Assembly: GCA_021811155.1 (NCBI GenBank)
Contig: JAJZPO010000010.1
Location: 3,054 to 50,746 of the forward strand
Direction: 5' to 3'
From: Bacillota bacterium
Lineage (GTDB): Bacteria; Bacillota; Desulfitobacteriia; Desulfitobacteriales; JAJXUE01
Length of the DNA: 47,693 nt
In this document: positions 15,706-24,536 of the stretch, in pieces
Numbering within the stretch: position 1 is the stretch's first letter
Layout: every line of letters begins with the position of its first letter
The notes under the pieces: generated by a model
The model's database searches: none
Told to the model about the DNA's origin: nothing
Seen by the model: the letters and a program-made list of their open reading frames with translations, nothing else
Program-made: the position numbers and the translations under genes

Positions 15706-15773
15706 CGGAGCAGGAATTTCCCTCTCGGGGCAGAAAATGTACCTAGGCATTTTTACTTAGGGGGGCAAACCGT

Positions 15774-18506
15774 TTGCGACGCTTTGTGTTCAGCCTGATT
15801 CTTGTTTTACTCTTAATTGGACTGCTCTCCACAACCAAGCTCTATGAAGACTGGTTGTGGTTTAGAGACCTGGGCTACTCCCAGTTGTTTTGGACCCCTC
15901 TGCTGACAAAACTTGTGGTCCAGGCCTTTAACGGCATATTTCTTCTAATCGCTATTTTTATTACTTTGCTGTTGCTGCGGACCTCTCTGATCACCTTGAT
16001 CAATGACCGTTTTCAAAAGCAAATCCGGGTGATCCGGGAACATGATATGGCTCCAGTGGCCGAGACCCTCCAGAGCCGGATAGTTACAGTAGCCCTGTTT
16101 CTAATATCCCTGCTGATCAGCTATGCTATCAGCTTCGTCTCGGGGAGCGCTGGCTGGATGGATTATCTGACATTGCAGCACGCCACAAACTTCAATGTCA
16201 GCGACCCCATCTTCGGATTAGACTTGTCCTTTTATTTTTTCCGCCTGCCCTTTTTCCAGATCTTGTACCAATCCTTCTATTTACCCCTGCTTTTTCTGGG
16301 TATTGTCAGCGGTTTGTTCTATTTGCTCACCGGCATGCTCTCCATCAAAAGCCTGGCCCTGTGGCGGCAGGGTGCAGTAACAATCCAGCGGCAGGCACGC
16401 CATCACCTGGCGGCTTTTGGCATCCTGCTTTTCCTGCTCAAAGCCTTTGACTATAGTCTCAACATATTTGAACTGGTGTATTCAAGCCACGGTCACGTTT
16501 TCGGCGCCGGCTTTACCGATCTTTTTGCCACCGCTCCTGCCCTGAAAGTTTTGGTTGTGTTATCCATCGTCGGCGCACTGGCTGCGGTCCTGGCTCTCTT
16601 TTTCAGGGACACCCGGCTGCTGACCCTGCCCATAGCAGCCACAATTCTGCTTTCGGTAATCGGATACGGCCTGATCCCCGCTGCGGTTCAGTCCCTGGTG
16701 GTGGTTCCAAACGAACTGAACAAAGAACTGCCCTATATCAATAACGAAATCAACCTGACCAAATTCGGCTTTGGCCTGGACAAAATCAAAGAGGTGGAGT
16801 ATCCGGGGACCACCCCACTCTCGGCAGAGGACTTGGCCAAAGACCAGGGTACCATCAACAACATCAGGCTCAATGACCCAAGGCCCATGAGCCTCACTTA
16901 CGCCCAAAAACAGGGTATCAGGCTCTACTATAAATTCAACGACATCGACGTTGACCGCTACATGCTCGATGGCCAGCTGCGCCAGGTAATGCTCGCAGCC
17001 CGGGAGATGTCCTCAAATGACATTGACCCCAAGGCAAAAACTTTTGTTAATTTGCGCTTCAAATATACCCACGGCTACGGGGTGGCGGCGTCCCTCGCCA
17101 ATGCCGTAACCCCAGAGGGCCTGCCCAGTTACGTCATCAAAGATATACCCCCCGTATCAAGCTACCCTCAGCTAAACATCTCGGAACCCCGCATCTATTT
17201 TGGCGAACTCACCAATGATTGGGTGGTAACCAACACTTCCACCAAGGAATTTGACTACCCGCAGGGTTCCAATAACGCAGAAAATACCTATCAGGGCAGC
17301 ACAGGCATCAAGCTGACGGGTTTGAACAAACTGATGCTCAGCCTGAACCACGCCACCTTGCGCTTTTATCTTTCGAGTGAAATTACCCCCGACAGCAAAA
17401 TCCTGCTCACCCGCAACATCATGGACAGGGTCAAAAAGCTGGCCCCTTTCCTCTATTACGATTCCGATCCATACCTGGTTATCAGCGACGGCAAACTGTA
17501 CTGGCTTATTGACGCCTATACCACCTCGAGCTACATGCCCTATTCCAATCCAGCCAAAGACTCGGGCATCAATTATATCCGCAACTCGGTCAAAGTAACG
17601 GTTGACGCCTACAACGGCACCGTAGACTTCTACCAGGCTGACACAACCGACCCTGTGGCACAAACTTACGGCAAGATATTCCCCGGCCTGTTCAAGCCTT
17701 TGAACCAGATGCCCGCGGATCTAAGGGCTCACCTGCGCTACCCTGAAGACCTGTTCAAAATCCAGATCAATGTGTTTAAAACCTTCCACATGACCAACCC
17801 GACCGTTTTCTACAACAAGGAAGACGCCTGGGACGTTGCCACCGAACTCCACAACTCCAAAGACGTTCAGGCCATGGAACCCTATTATACTGTGATGCGC
17901 CTGCCGGGGGAAAGCAAAGCGGAGTACGTGTTGATGATTCCCTTCACCCCGGCCAGCAGCGCGACCAACAAGCGCAACAACATGGTGGCCTGGATGGCGG
18001 CCCGCATGGACGGCTCCAACTACAGCCAGCTTGTCCTGTATAAACTGCCGAAAAACATCGAGGTGGACGGCCCCTTCCAGGTAGAGTCACGCATTGACCA
18101 GGATACGGAGATATCCAAGCAGTTGACCCTGTGGGACCAGAGGGGCTCTTCCGTAATCCGCGGCAATACCCTGACCCTGCCCATTGGGGGCAACTTCCTC
18201 TACGTGGAACCTATCTATCTCCAGTCTGACAACGGAGCCATTCCGGAGATGAAACGCGTGGTGGCGGTTTATAACGACAAGATCGTCATGTCTGAAACCC
18301 TTAAAGCTGCCCTGGATGGCATCTTTGGCAAAGGTGCAGCGCTTCCCCCGCCCTCCCCCGGCACAACAGCGCCAACTTCGCCGCAGCAAGGCCAGGCGGA
18401 CCAAATCCAGAAGCTGACAGATCAAATAGACCAAATGCGGCAGCTCCTCGATGCCATGGGCGAGCAGCTGAAGGCGCTCCAGAGCACAACTCCCGCCAAA
18501 CCGTGA
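15774..18506 (+). CDS. UPF0182 (COG1615) integral membrane protein
   Basis: 910 residues, full length for the family. The N-terminal 300 residues hold about seven hydrophobic segments, starting with FVFSLILVLLLIGLLSTTKL and followed by the family-typical YEDWLWFRDLGYSQLFW. The middle and C-terminal 500 residues are a large soluble region, presumably outside the cell (DRYMLDGQLRQVMLAAREM, RNSVKVTVDAYNGTV). The last 70 residues are a Pro/Ser/Thr linker and a Gln-rich coiled-coil-like tail (DQIQKLTDQIDQMRQLL). TTG start with AGGGGGG eight nt upstream. Function of UPF0182 is unknown. The gene is single, with a hairpin (15617-15705) in its leader. Confidence 0.93.
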   Translation: MRRFVFSLILVLLLIGLLSTTKLYEDWLWFRDLGYSQLFWTPLLTKLVVQAFNGIFLLIAIFITLLLLRTSLITLINDRFQKQIRVIREHDMAPVAETLQSRIVTVALFLISLLISYAISFVSGSAGWMDYLTLQHATNFNVSDPIFGLDLSFYFFRLPFFQILYQSFYLPLLFLGIVSGLFYLLTGMLSIKSLALWRQGAVTIQRQARHHLAAFGILLFLLKAFDYSLNIFELVYSSHGHVFGAGFTDLFATAPALKVLVVLSIVGALAAVLALFFRDTRLLTLPIAATILLSVIGYGLIPAAVQSLVVVPNELNKELPYINNEINLTKFGFGLDKIKEVEYPGTTPLSAEDLAKDQGTINNIRLNDPRPMSLTYAQKQGIRLYYKFNDIDVDRYMLDGQLRQVMLAAREMSSNDIDPKAKTFVNLRFKYTHGYGVAASLANAVTPEGLPSYVIKDIPPVSSYPQLNISEPRIYFGELTNDWVVTNTSTKEFDYPQGSNNAENTYQGSTGIKLTGLNKLMLSLNHATLRFYLSSEITPDSKILLTRNIMDRVKKLAPFLYYDSDPYLVISDGKLYWLIDAYTTSSYMPYSNPAKDSGINYIRNSVKVTVDAYNGTVDFYQADTTDPVAQTYGKIFPGLFKPLNQMPADLRAHLRYPEDLFKIQINVFKTFHMTNPTVFYNKEDAWDVATELHNSKDVQAMEPYYTVMRLPGESKAEYVLMIPFTPASSATNKRNNMVAWMAARMDGSNYSQLVLYKLPKNIEVDGPFQVESRIDQDTEISKQLTLWDQRGSSVIRGNTLTLPIGGNFLYVEPIYLQSDNGAIPEMKRVVAVYNDKIVMSETLKAALDGIFGKGAALPPPSPGTTAPTSPQQGQADQIQKLTDQIDQMRQLLDAMGEQLKALQSTTPAKP

Positions 18507-18541
18507 CTTCCCTCCCCCCCTGGCCCGGCAACAATTCACAC

Positions 18542-18575
18542 AAAGGGCAGCGCCCTAGCGAGCGCTGCCCTCGGC
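18542..18575. terminator. shared terminator between convergent genes
   Basis: GGGCAGCGC-CCTAGCGA-GCGCTGCCC (18545-18570). It lies between the UPF0182 stop and the M6 protease stop. On the minus strand it is followed by TTTGTGTG; the plus side has only a weak T run. Confidence 0.6.
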
Positions 18576-18588
18576 ATTTGCGGCCAAA

Positions 18589-20838
18589 CTAATAGTCTAT
18601 GTGTACGAAAGCTGCCGACCCGTCTTGAGATACCCCTAGTACTTCCATATCAACCCCGTAGGTGGGAGTCTTAACGCTATTGTAAGGAGCCATGGAGTTG
18701 TAGTAAGACCTGGAATCATCGAATTCTTTGACACCGGGCAGGGATGGGAAGCTTACCAGCGCCCCGTCTTTACCGTGAACAGCCAAAGGCGACGTGGCTT
18801 TCGGTCCGAAGGGAGCATCATAAATCTGGATCCGGGTGCGGAACGGCCGGCCATTCGCCTGCATCATAGGTGCGCTGTGGGAGTCAACCAGCAGCAATCT
18901 GCCTTGACCGGGATGCAGACCCACATTATTATCAACAAAGGCCGTATCGCGGTACCACAGCAGAACGCCAGGTTCACAGGCAAACCGCTCAAAGTTGGCT
19001 GCATAGAAATTGTAAGCCCAGTTGAGGCCCAGGTTTGTGCCAAAGGGCCGCACCAGTTCACCAATGTAGTAGTGGGTCTTGCTAACCGTTTCACTGCCTG
19101 CAAATTGCCGGAAGCCGTTCAGGCTCCAACCGTTGGGTGAAACCTCGGCATTGTCGCCAAAGCCAATTTCCGGGATACTGATGCTGTCAATGGCCCAGCC
19201 CTTAAGGGCAACGCCGCCATCTGTCAGGTAGTGGAAGCGGAGTTGAACCGTTTTCCCGGCATAGGCCGACAGGTCATACACAGCGTCCACCCAGCCGTTG
19301 CTGGAACCGTCAATCCCTTGTACACCGCCGCCTATGTCACGGGTGATATTTCCGGCAATTTTACTGAAGCTGGCGCCGTTATCGGTAGACACTTCCACAA
19401 AACCGTAGTCATAGTCGTATTCTATATTGTACCATGTCTTGAACCTAAGAGTGGCAGATGCTGCTCCTGTCAGGTCCACAGTACGGGTCATGGTAGTGCT
19501 GAGGTCATCACCCATGGTGCTCCACCACTCGTACTGGCCCTCAATGGGCGTATTGATAGATGTGGTAACAGGATGCGGAGGCAGGTTAATCCTGAAGCCC
19601 TTGTTGAACGTGCCAAAACTCTCTGTACTGCGCACGAGAAAATCCTTCTGGCCGCCGGGACCCTGGTTCACCTCTACCATATCAGGCGTCCAACCCAGCA
19701 CCATTTTGGACCAGATATCCAGGTTTGCCGGTTGGGTTCCCAGGGGTTTGCCCAACCAGCTGCCGCTGGACATAAGGGTGTAGAACCCGGTTGAAGACTC
19801 GCCGATATAGGTGGTGTCGTACAAGTCGGGCAGACCCAGTTGATGCCCGTACTCATGCGCAAACACTCCCACCGCACCGTCTTCCGGTTCTATGGTGTAG
19901 GGGCCGACCATTGTGCCGTCCCAGGTCCTCACGCCGCCATTGGCATAGTCCACAAACCAGCTGTGAGACCATATTGAGTCATCACCCTGAGCTCCCCCGC
20001 CGCCCTCCTGGCCGGCTCCGGCATGGATAACCATCAGGGAATCAACATAGCCGTCTCCATCGCCATCAAAGTCCCGGTAGGGAACTTGGATGCCCTGATC
20101 TATGGCTGCCCGAATCGCATCCTGCACAATGCGCCAGGCAGGTCCGTTGGCATTGTCATGGCCACCTTCCCCACTGTCCGCACCGTAATGGGACTCTGGA
20201 TAAGGCAGGCGGATCCAGCCGAATACACTTCCGTCCACTGTGAACACACCGTCCGACTGGGCCAGATAGAAATTAGCCAGCGAATTTGCGCCGGGGCTTC
20301 GGTCAAACAGCATTTGAGCATAGTGTTGCTTGTCAAAGTTCGGTACCCAGTAATCCTTGTTCGGGTCGGCCGGTTCTGGCAGATTTCCTGCCAAAGGGCC
20401 GGGGTCGGCGCCGAATTCCACTAACAGCGCCAGGATCTTGCCTGTCCGCCTTGTAGGATGCAGGGGGAGCGGGATTGAATTGGGAACCATTCTGATGCGG
20501 GGACCGCCGGATTTGGCTTGACCCCTGAACTTGTCTTCAGCCTCCTTGATTTTTCCGTCCATTAGGGGGTTCTTCTCATCTTTCGGACTGGCATAAGGGG
20601 TTTTTTGACCAGGATTGATTTTCTTTTCAAGATAAGCCTTGACAATTGAGTCTGCTTGCGCCTGGGTGCTCCCAGCAGGAATCTGTCCGCGGGCTTGCAG
20701 GGCCGCCTGAATCTTTTCTTCGCTGGGCGGCATGGGACTGGGTCCGTTTCCCTGCGCCGGAGCCGCCATGGCAGGAACGCTGAACAGGAGTGTAACCATG
20801 CTGACAACGCTGATAACGCCGGCCATTTTTTTGAACAT
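18589..20838 (-). CDS. secreted M6-family metalloprotease (immune inhibitor A type)
   Basis: 749 residues. Signal peptide 1-26 (MFKKMAGVISVVSMVTLLFS, cut after AMA). The peptidase domain holds the zinc motif H328-E-Y-G-H332 in GVFAHEYGHQLGLPDLYD, preceded by a Ca-binding-like stretch DFDGDGDGYVD (257-267). Residues about 430-560 form a MAM-like beta domain (ASATLRFKTWYNIEYDYDYGF, VEVSTDNGASFSK) usual in InhA-like proteases. The product would be exported and degrade extracellular protein for nutrition; a virulence role is not implied. ATG with GGGAGG 11 nt upstream. Transcribed alone. Confidence 0.93.
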   Translation of the reverse strand: MFKKMAGVISVVSMVTLLFSVPAMAAPAQGNGPSPMPPSEEKIQAALQARGQIPAGSTQAQADSIVKAYLEKKINPGQKTPYASPKDEKNPLMDGKIKEAEDKFRGQAKSGGPRIRMVPNSIPLPLHPTRRTGKILALLVEFGADPGPLAGNLPEPADPNKDYWVPNFDKQHYAQMLFDRSPGANSLANFYLAQSDGVFTVDGSVFGWIRLPYPESHYGADSGEGGHDNANGPAWRIVQDAIRAAIDQGIQVPYRDFDGDGDGYVDSLMVIHAGAGQEGGGGAQGDDSIWSHSWFVDYANGGVRTWDGTMVGPYTIEPEDGAVGVFAHEYGHQLGLPDLYDTTYIGESSTGFYTLMSSGSWLGKPLGTQPANLDIWSKMVLGWTPDMVEVNQGPGGQKDFLVRSTESFGTFNKGFRINLPPHPVTTSINTPIEGQYEWWSTMGDDLSTTMTRTVDLTGAASATLRFKTWYNIEYDYDYGFVEVSTDNGASFSKIAGNITRDIGGGVQGIDGSSNGWVDAVYDLSAYAGKTVQLRFHYLTDGGVALKGWAIDSISIPEIGFGDNAEVSPNGWSLNGFRQFAGSETVSKTHYYIGELVRPFGTNLGLNWAYNFYAANFERFACEPGVLLWYRDTAFVDNNVGLHPGQGRLLLVDSHSAPMMQANGRPFRTRIQIYDAPFGPKATSPLAVHGKDGALVSFPSLPGVKEFDDSRSYYNSMAPYNSVKTPTYGVDMEVLGVSQDGSAAFVHIDY

Positions 20839-21134
20839 ACCTTTTTTTACCTCCCTGAAACATAAAAATATTGGCTCTCAAACCTTCTTTTTTCGTTCCC
20901 ACCTCCCGGAAGATAATAGAAGAGGAAATAGCTTTGATTGTCTAAAGTATACAAGCCACACCCGGCAAACCATGTCGTTTGGTGTAGCTAAACCCAAAGT
21001 GTTATCTTAAAATTCTGATATATTGCTTCAATGACCTTGGTCATCAAAAGATCATGCCGTTTTACAGCACAATACAGGCTTATTTATAGAAACATGTCAA
21101 AGCAGAGAATTGAAAACTGCCAGTGCATCCCCCC
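20839..21134. other. intergenic region between divergent M6 protease and thi genes
   Basis: Holds the leader of the protease (minus) with a TATACT-like -10 at about 20946-20951, and no gene I can support. A short dyad TGACCTTGGTCA (21031-21042) is visible; its role is unknown. Confidence 0.4.
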
Positions 21135-21163
21135 TTGTTAGCGCCCCGGTTTCGTGTTAAGCT
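21135..21163 (+). promoter_or_regulatory. promoter of the thiE leader
   Basis: -35 TTGTTA (21135-21140), 17-nt spacer, -10 TAAGCT (21158-21163), placing the start site about 25 nt before the TPP aptamer. Confidence 0.5.
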
Positions 21164-21192
21164 AATGCCATTAAAAGTAGATATTTCCACAC

Positions 21193-21285
21193 TAGGGGCG
21201 CTTTGCACGGCAAGCTGAGAAAGGGAGTCTCAATCCCTTGACCCTTATCACCTGATCCGGATAATGCCGGCGGAGGGAAGTGAAG
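21193..21285 (+). promoter_or_regulatory. TPP riboswitch (THI element)
   Basis: Contains AGGGGCGC, GCTGAGAAA, ACCCTTATCACCTGATCCGG, ATAATGCCGGCGGAGGGAAG: the conserved CUGAGA and ACCUGAUCYGGAUAAUGCCRGCGnAGGGA blocks. It binds thiamine pyrophosphate and represses the downstream thiE-thiS genes. Confidence 0.96.
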
Positions 21286-21298
21286 ACTAAGGTTTTTA

Positions 21299-21330
21299 CC
21301 GTCACTCCTACCGGGTGGCGGCTTAATTTT
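21299..21330 (+). terminator. expression-platform hairpin of the TPP riboswitch
   Basis: CCGTCACTC (21299-21307) pairs fully (with G-U) to GGGTGGCGG (21313-21321), followed by CTTAATTTTG. It ends 14 nt before the thiE ribosome-binding region, so it could terminate weakly or act on translation. Confidence 0.6.
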
Positions 21331-21349
21331 GCGGAAAGGAGCAATTTGT

Positions 21350-21976
21350 TTGCAGAATTTTGGCCTTTATGTCGTTAGCGGCAGCATCTTTTCCCGTGGC
21401 AGGTCTTTGCTCGAAGTCTCTGCCCAGGCCCTGGCAGGAGGGGCCGGTATCTTCCAGCTGCGAGAAAAGGAGCTTAACGGGAAAGAACTGGTGAGCCAGG
21501 GTTTGAAACTCAGGCAACTCTGCGCCTCCTATGGCGCCAGGTTTATCGTCAATGACCGGGTAGACATAGCCTTGGCCGTGGATGCGGACGGAGTGCACCT
21601 GGGCCAGGACGACATCCCCATCTCCTATGCGCGGGAAATCCTCGGCCCTGATAAAATCATCGGCATCTCAACCCACAGCCTGGAACAGGCCTTGGCCGCC
21701 CAGGCAGCGGGAGCTGATTACATCGGAGTGGGACCTGTCTTCGCGACCCAGTCCAAGGCCGACGTATGCACACCGGTGGGCCTGGATCTGGTAGCCAAGG
21801 TTGCGGAAGTTATTGCTATTCCTTTTGTGGCCATAGGCGGCATCAAACTGCACAATGTCGACCAGGTCCTGGCGGCTGGGGCAAAAAACATCGCCGTAAT
21901 CACGGAAGTGGTGGGGGCTGAAGACATCCGGCAGGCTGCCCTGGCCCTGAAGGAAAAGATATCCTCGGTAGAGTGA
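21350..21976 (+). CDS. thiE: thiamine-phosphate synthase
   Basis: 208 residues, normal for ThiE. It joins hydroxymethylpyrimidine pyrophosphate and thiazole phosphate to thiamine monophosphate in the cytoplasm. Family motifs: FQLREKELNGKEL (pyrophosphate-binding region), FIVNDRVDIALAVDADGVHLGQDD, GADYIGVGPVFATQSK and FVAIGGI. The start is a TTG at 21350 with AAAGGAG eight nt upstream; the longer frame from 21329 would overlap that site. It is controlled by the TPP riboswitch at 21193-21285. thiS follows after 20 nt. No thiG, thiH, thiC or thiD is in the window. Confidence 0.93.
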   Translation: MQNFGLYVVSGSIFSRGRSLLEVSAQALAGGAGIFQLREKELNGKELVSQGLKLRQLCASYGARFIVNDRVDIALAVDADGVHLGQDDIPISYAREILGPDKIIGISTHSLEQALAAQAAGADYIGVGPVFATQSKADVCTPVGLDLVAKVAEVIAIPFVAIGGIKLHNVDQVLAAGAKNIAVITEVVGAEDIRQAALALKEKISSVE

Positions 21977-21996
21977 GTATGAAAGGAGTGAGCTGA

Positions 21997-22197
21997 ATGG
22001 AAATATCGGTTAACGGCAAAACCCAGACGATTGAGGCTCCGCTTACAGTGGCTCAATTCCTGGAAACATTGGGGTTAGCCGGCCGCCGGGTTGCATTGGA
22101 GCTAAACCGGGAAATCGTGCCCCGGAACTCCTACGACTCTGTTCGCCTGAAAACCGGTGACTCGTTGGAAATCATTCATTTTGTGGGCGGGGGTTGA
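21997..22197 (+). CDS. thiS: sulfur carrier protein ThiS
   Basis: 66 residues with a ubiquitin-like fold pattern, starting MEISVNGKTQTIEAPLTVAQ and ending in the essential Gly-Gly (FVGGG). The C-terminal Gly is adenylated by ThiF and thiocarboxylated to feed sulfur into the thiazole ring. AAGGAG lies eight nt before the ATG. It is in the TPP-controlled unit with thiE. The usual partners thiG, thiF and thiH do not follow; the next gene is unrelated, so thiazole synthesis genes must be elsewhere. Confidence 0.92.
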   Translation: MEISVNGKTQTIEAPLTVAQFLETLGLAGRRVALELNREIVPRNSYDSVRLKTGDSLEIIHFVGGG

Positions 22198-22203
22198 GCG
22201 AGA

Positions 22204-22247
22204 AAAACCTTGCTTTTAACGTCTATATCAGTGAAGCAAGGAGGTTT
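22204..22247 (+). promoter_or_regulatory. hairpin that sequesters the ribosome site of the beta-propeller gene
   Basis: AAAACCTTGCTT (22204-22215) pairs with AAGCAAGG-AGG-TTTT (22234-22248), so the AAGGAGG site lies in the 3' arm. It may work as a weak terminator after thiS, as a translational lock, or both. Confidence 0.5.
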
Positions 22248-22252
22248 TATTT

Positions 22253-24253
22253 ATGAAGCGCGTGATTATCCCCGTGGCGGTGCTGCTCCTGGCAGGCGCC
22301 GGACTGTTTCTTGCGGCCAGGGGTCCGTCCGTGCCCACCCCCACATCCACTGCCCAGCCAGACCCTGGCCTGCCGTCGGTGGGTTCGGCAGAAAAGCTCA
22401 AGGCTCTTCTGGCCCAGGTACAAGATTCCCCTCTCGCCTATGGCACACAAATGCGGGGAGGAATGGGCAAGGGCCTGGCGAGCCAGGCTGCCCCCCAAAC
22501 CGGCCAGGCTCATCAGGGCGCTGCGCAGGGAGCGGACTATTCCCAGACCAACGTCCAGGTTGCGGGGGTAGACGAGGCTGACGTGGTGAAAACGGACGGA
22601 AAATACCTTTACCAGGTCAACAAGCAGCGGGTGATCATCGTCCAGGCCTACCCGGCCCAGGCGATGAAGGTCGTTGATACGCTAGACTTCAACCAGGCAG
22701 ATTTCCAACCGCGGGACCTGTATGTTGACTCCAGGTACCTGGTGGTAATCGGGAACGCCTCGTCGCCGGGACCTTACTACGGCGACATGACTCAAGTCAG
22801 CCCAAGGGGCGGCGCCGTGGAGTCTTTGTACCCGGTATACACCGGTTCTGTCAAAGCCATAATCTATGACATTGCGGACAAAGCCGGCATCAAAAAGCTG
22901 CGGGAAGTGGAACTGCAAGGGAGATATGTAACCTCCCGCAAAATAGGTTCATCCCTTTATTTGGTTGCCAACCAGTACCTGGATGTATACCGGATAATGC
23001 AGCAGGGCGCAGAACCCCAGAACCCTTCTTTCCGGGACTCGGCGCTCGGCGGCAGCGCGGTTGGCATCGACTACAAAGACATCCGTTACTTTCCGGATTT
23101 CACCCAGCCCAACTACCTGCTTGTGGCCGGAGTGGACCTGGACCGTTCCGCTAAAGGGATGCAGGTCGCGGCTTACCTCGGCGCCGGTCAAAACGTTTAC
23201 GCCTCTACGGACAACCTTTATGTGGCCCTGACGCATTATGAACAGCCCAACAGCAAAGCTCCATCCCCAGCCATCATACCCGCTGTCCCTGCCAAAACCA
23301 CAACCCAGCTATACAAGTTCGCCCTGGAGCCTGGGGGCACCGCTTTCAAGGCCAAAGGCGAGGTGCCGGGCACGGTTTTAAACCAGTACTCAATGGACGA
23401 GTTCAAGGGGCATTTCAGGCTGGCCACGACCACGGGCGATGTCATGCGCACAGATGAATACACTGCCAAAAACAATATTTATGTACTGGACTCTTCCCTC
23501 AAGCTTAGCGGCAGGCTGGAAAACATAGCTCCGGGCGAAAGGATTTATTCCACCCGCTTTATGGGGGACCGGGCGTACATGGTCACTTTCAAGAAGGTTG
23601 ACCCCTTTTTCGTCATCGACATGAAGGACCCCGAAGCCCCCAAAATCACCGGGGCCCTGAAGATACCGGGGTACAGCGACTACCTGCTGCCTTATGACGC
23701 TAACCACATCATCGGTTTCGGCAAGGACACTGTGGAAGCCACACCGAATTACGGTCCCGGAAACAAGCCTCAAAACACGGCCTTCTACCAGGGCCTGAAA
23801 ATTGCCCTCTTCGATGTCAGCAATGTGGCCGAGCCGGTGGAACAATTCAAGACAGTGATTGGTGACAGGGGCACAGAGTCGGAAATCCTGCACAACCCTA
23901 AAGCCCTGTTGTTTGACAAGGAAAAAAACCTGCTTGCCTTCCCGGTCACTGTGGCTGAAATCAAAGGCAAACAGCCCAGTTTCAAGGGGTTCCCTCCCTA
24001 CGGCGAGTTTGTGTTCCAGGGGGCTTACGTCTACCATCTGGACTTAAGCAGCGGTTTCAGCCTGGCGGGCAGAATCACCCACGTGAGTGACGCAGCCTAC
24101 CGGTCCGCTGGGCGCGATTGGTACGGGAGCGGCAGGAATGTAGAGCGTATAGTGTATATAGGCGATACCCTTTACACCTTGTCGCAAGCCGAGGTCAAAG
24201 CCAATGAACTGTCCAATCTCAAAGAAATCAGCAGCCTGGCCCTGCCAGGATAG
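22253..24253 (+). CDS. exported beta-propeller domain protein
   Basis: 666 residues. N-terminal hydrophobic segment (RVIIPVAVLLLAGAGLFLAA, 3-22) as signal or anchor, without a lipobox Cys. A Pro/Ala/Gln-rich linker precedes a large beta-propeller with the family start VAGVDEADVVKTDGKYLYQV and repeated blade-like segments (NNIYVLDSSLKL, MVTFKKVDPFFVIDMKDPE, RIVYIGDTLYTLS). This matches the C-terminal beta-propeller family (PF09826 type) of secreted proteins, whose function is unknown. The ribosome site is held in a hairpin (22204-22247). A strong terminator follows at 24372. Confidence 0.88.
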   Translation: MKRVIIPVAVLLLAGAGLFLAARGPSVPTPTSTAQPDPGLPSVGSAEKLKALLAQVQDSPLAYGTQMRGGMGKGLASQAAPQTGQAHQGAAQGADYSQTNVQVAGVDEADVVKTDGKYLYQVNKQRVIIVQAYPAQAMKVVDTLDFNQADFQPRDLYVDSRYLVVIGNASSPGPYYGDMTQVSPRGGAVESLYPVYTGSVKAIIYDIADKAGIKKLREVELQGRYVTSRKIGSSLYLVANQYLDVYRIMQQGAEPQNPSFRDSALGGSAVGIDYKDIRYFPDFTQPNYLLVAGVDLDRSAKGMQVAAYLGAGQNVYASTDNLYVALTHYEQPNSKAPSPAIIPAVPAKTTTQLYKFALEPGGTAFKAKGEVPGTVLNQYSMDEFKGHFRLATTTGDVMRTDEYTAKNNIYVLDSSLKLSGRLENIAPGERIYSTRFMGDRAYMVTFKKVDPFFVIDMKDPEAPKITGALKIPGYSDYLLPYDANHIIGFGKDTVEATPNYGPGNKPQNTAFYQGLKIALFDVSNVAEPVEQFKTVIGDRGTESEILHNPKALLFDKEKNLLAFPVTVAEIKGKQPSFKGFPPYGEFVFQGAYVYHLDLSSGFSLAGRITHVSDAAYRSAGRDWYGSGRNVERIVYIGDTLYTLSQAEVKANELSNLKEISSLALPG

Positions 24254-24371
24254 ATCCGTGCATGGACAAGTTGACGTGTACAAGCATACTATACAGCAGG
24301 CTCACAGGTTGTCCTGCGAGCCGCCAACCTCCCTGGCGCCTGGGGAGAAATCTCCAGGCGCTTATGCAAAA

Positions 24372-24410
24372 AAAGAGCCGGTTTTGGCCTAACGGCCAAA
24401 CCGGCTCTTT
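24372..24410 (+). terminator. strong intrinsic terminator after the beta-propeller gene
   Basis: AAAGAGCCGGTTTTGGCC-TAAC-GGCCAAACCGGCTCTTT, 17 bp with one bulge, with A and T tracts so that it can act in both directions. A second hairpin, GCGCCTGG...CCAGGCGC, lies just before it (24338-24361). Confidence 0.85.
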
Positions 24411-24457
24411 ATGCATTTTATGAAATCACAGACAAGCGTCAAAATTCGGCAAGATAT

Positions 24458-24498
24458 GCTAGGACGCTAAGGACCGTCCCAACCGTCCCAGTCCTAGC
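24458..24498. repeat. REP-like palindrome, family B (GCTAGGAC...GTCCTAGC)
   Basis: Stem GCTAGGAC/GTCCTAGC around GGACCGTCCCAACCGTCCC. Other copies: 37363-37395, 45021-45066, 46443-46477. Confidence 0.7.
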
Positions 24499-24502
24499 CC
24501 AA

Positions 24503-24536
24503 ACCATTCTGACTCCTGACTCCTGAATTCTCCTCA
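24503..24536. repeat. simple dispersed repeat (TGACTCCTGACTCC type)
   Basis: CATTCTGACTCCTGACTCCTGAATTCTCC, reaching the end of the NlpC/P60 gene; same unit as at 6963 and 46587. Confidence 0.55.
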
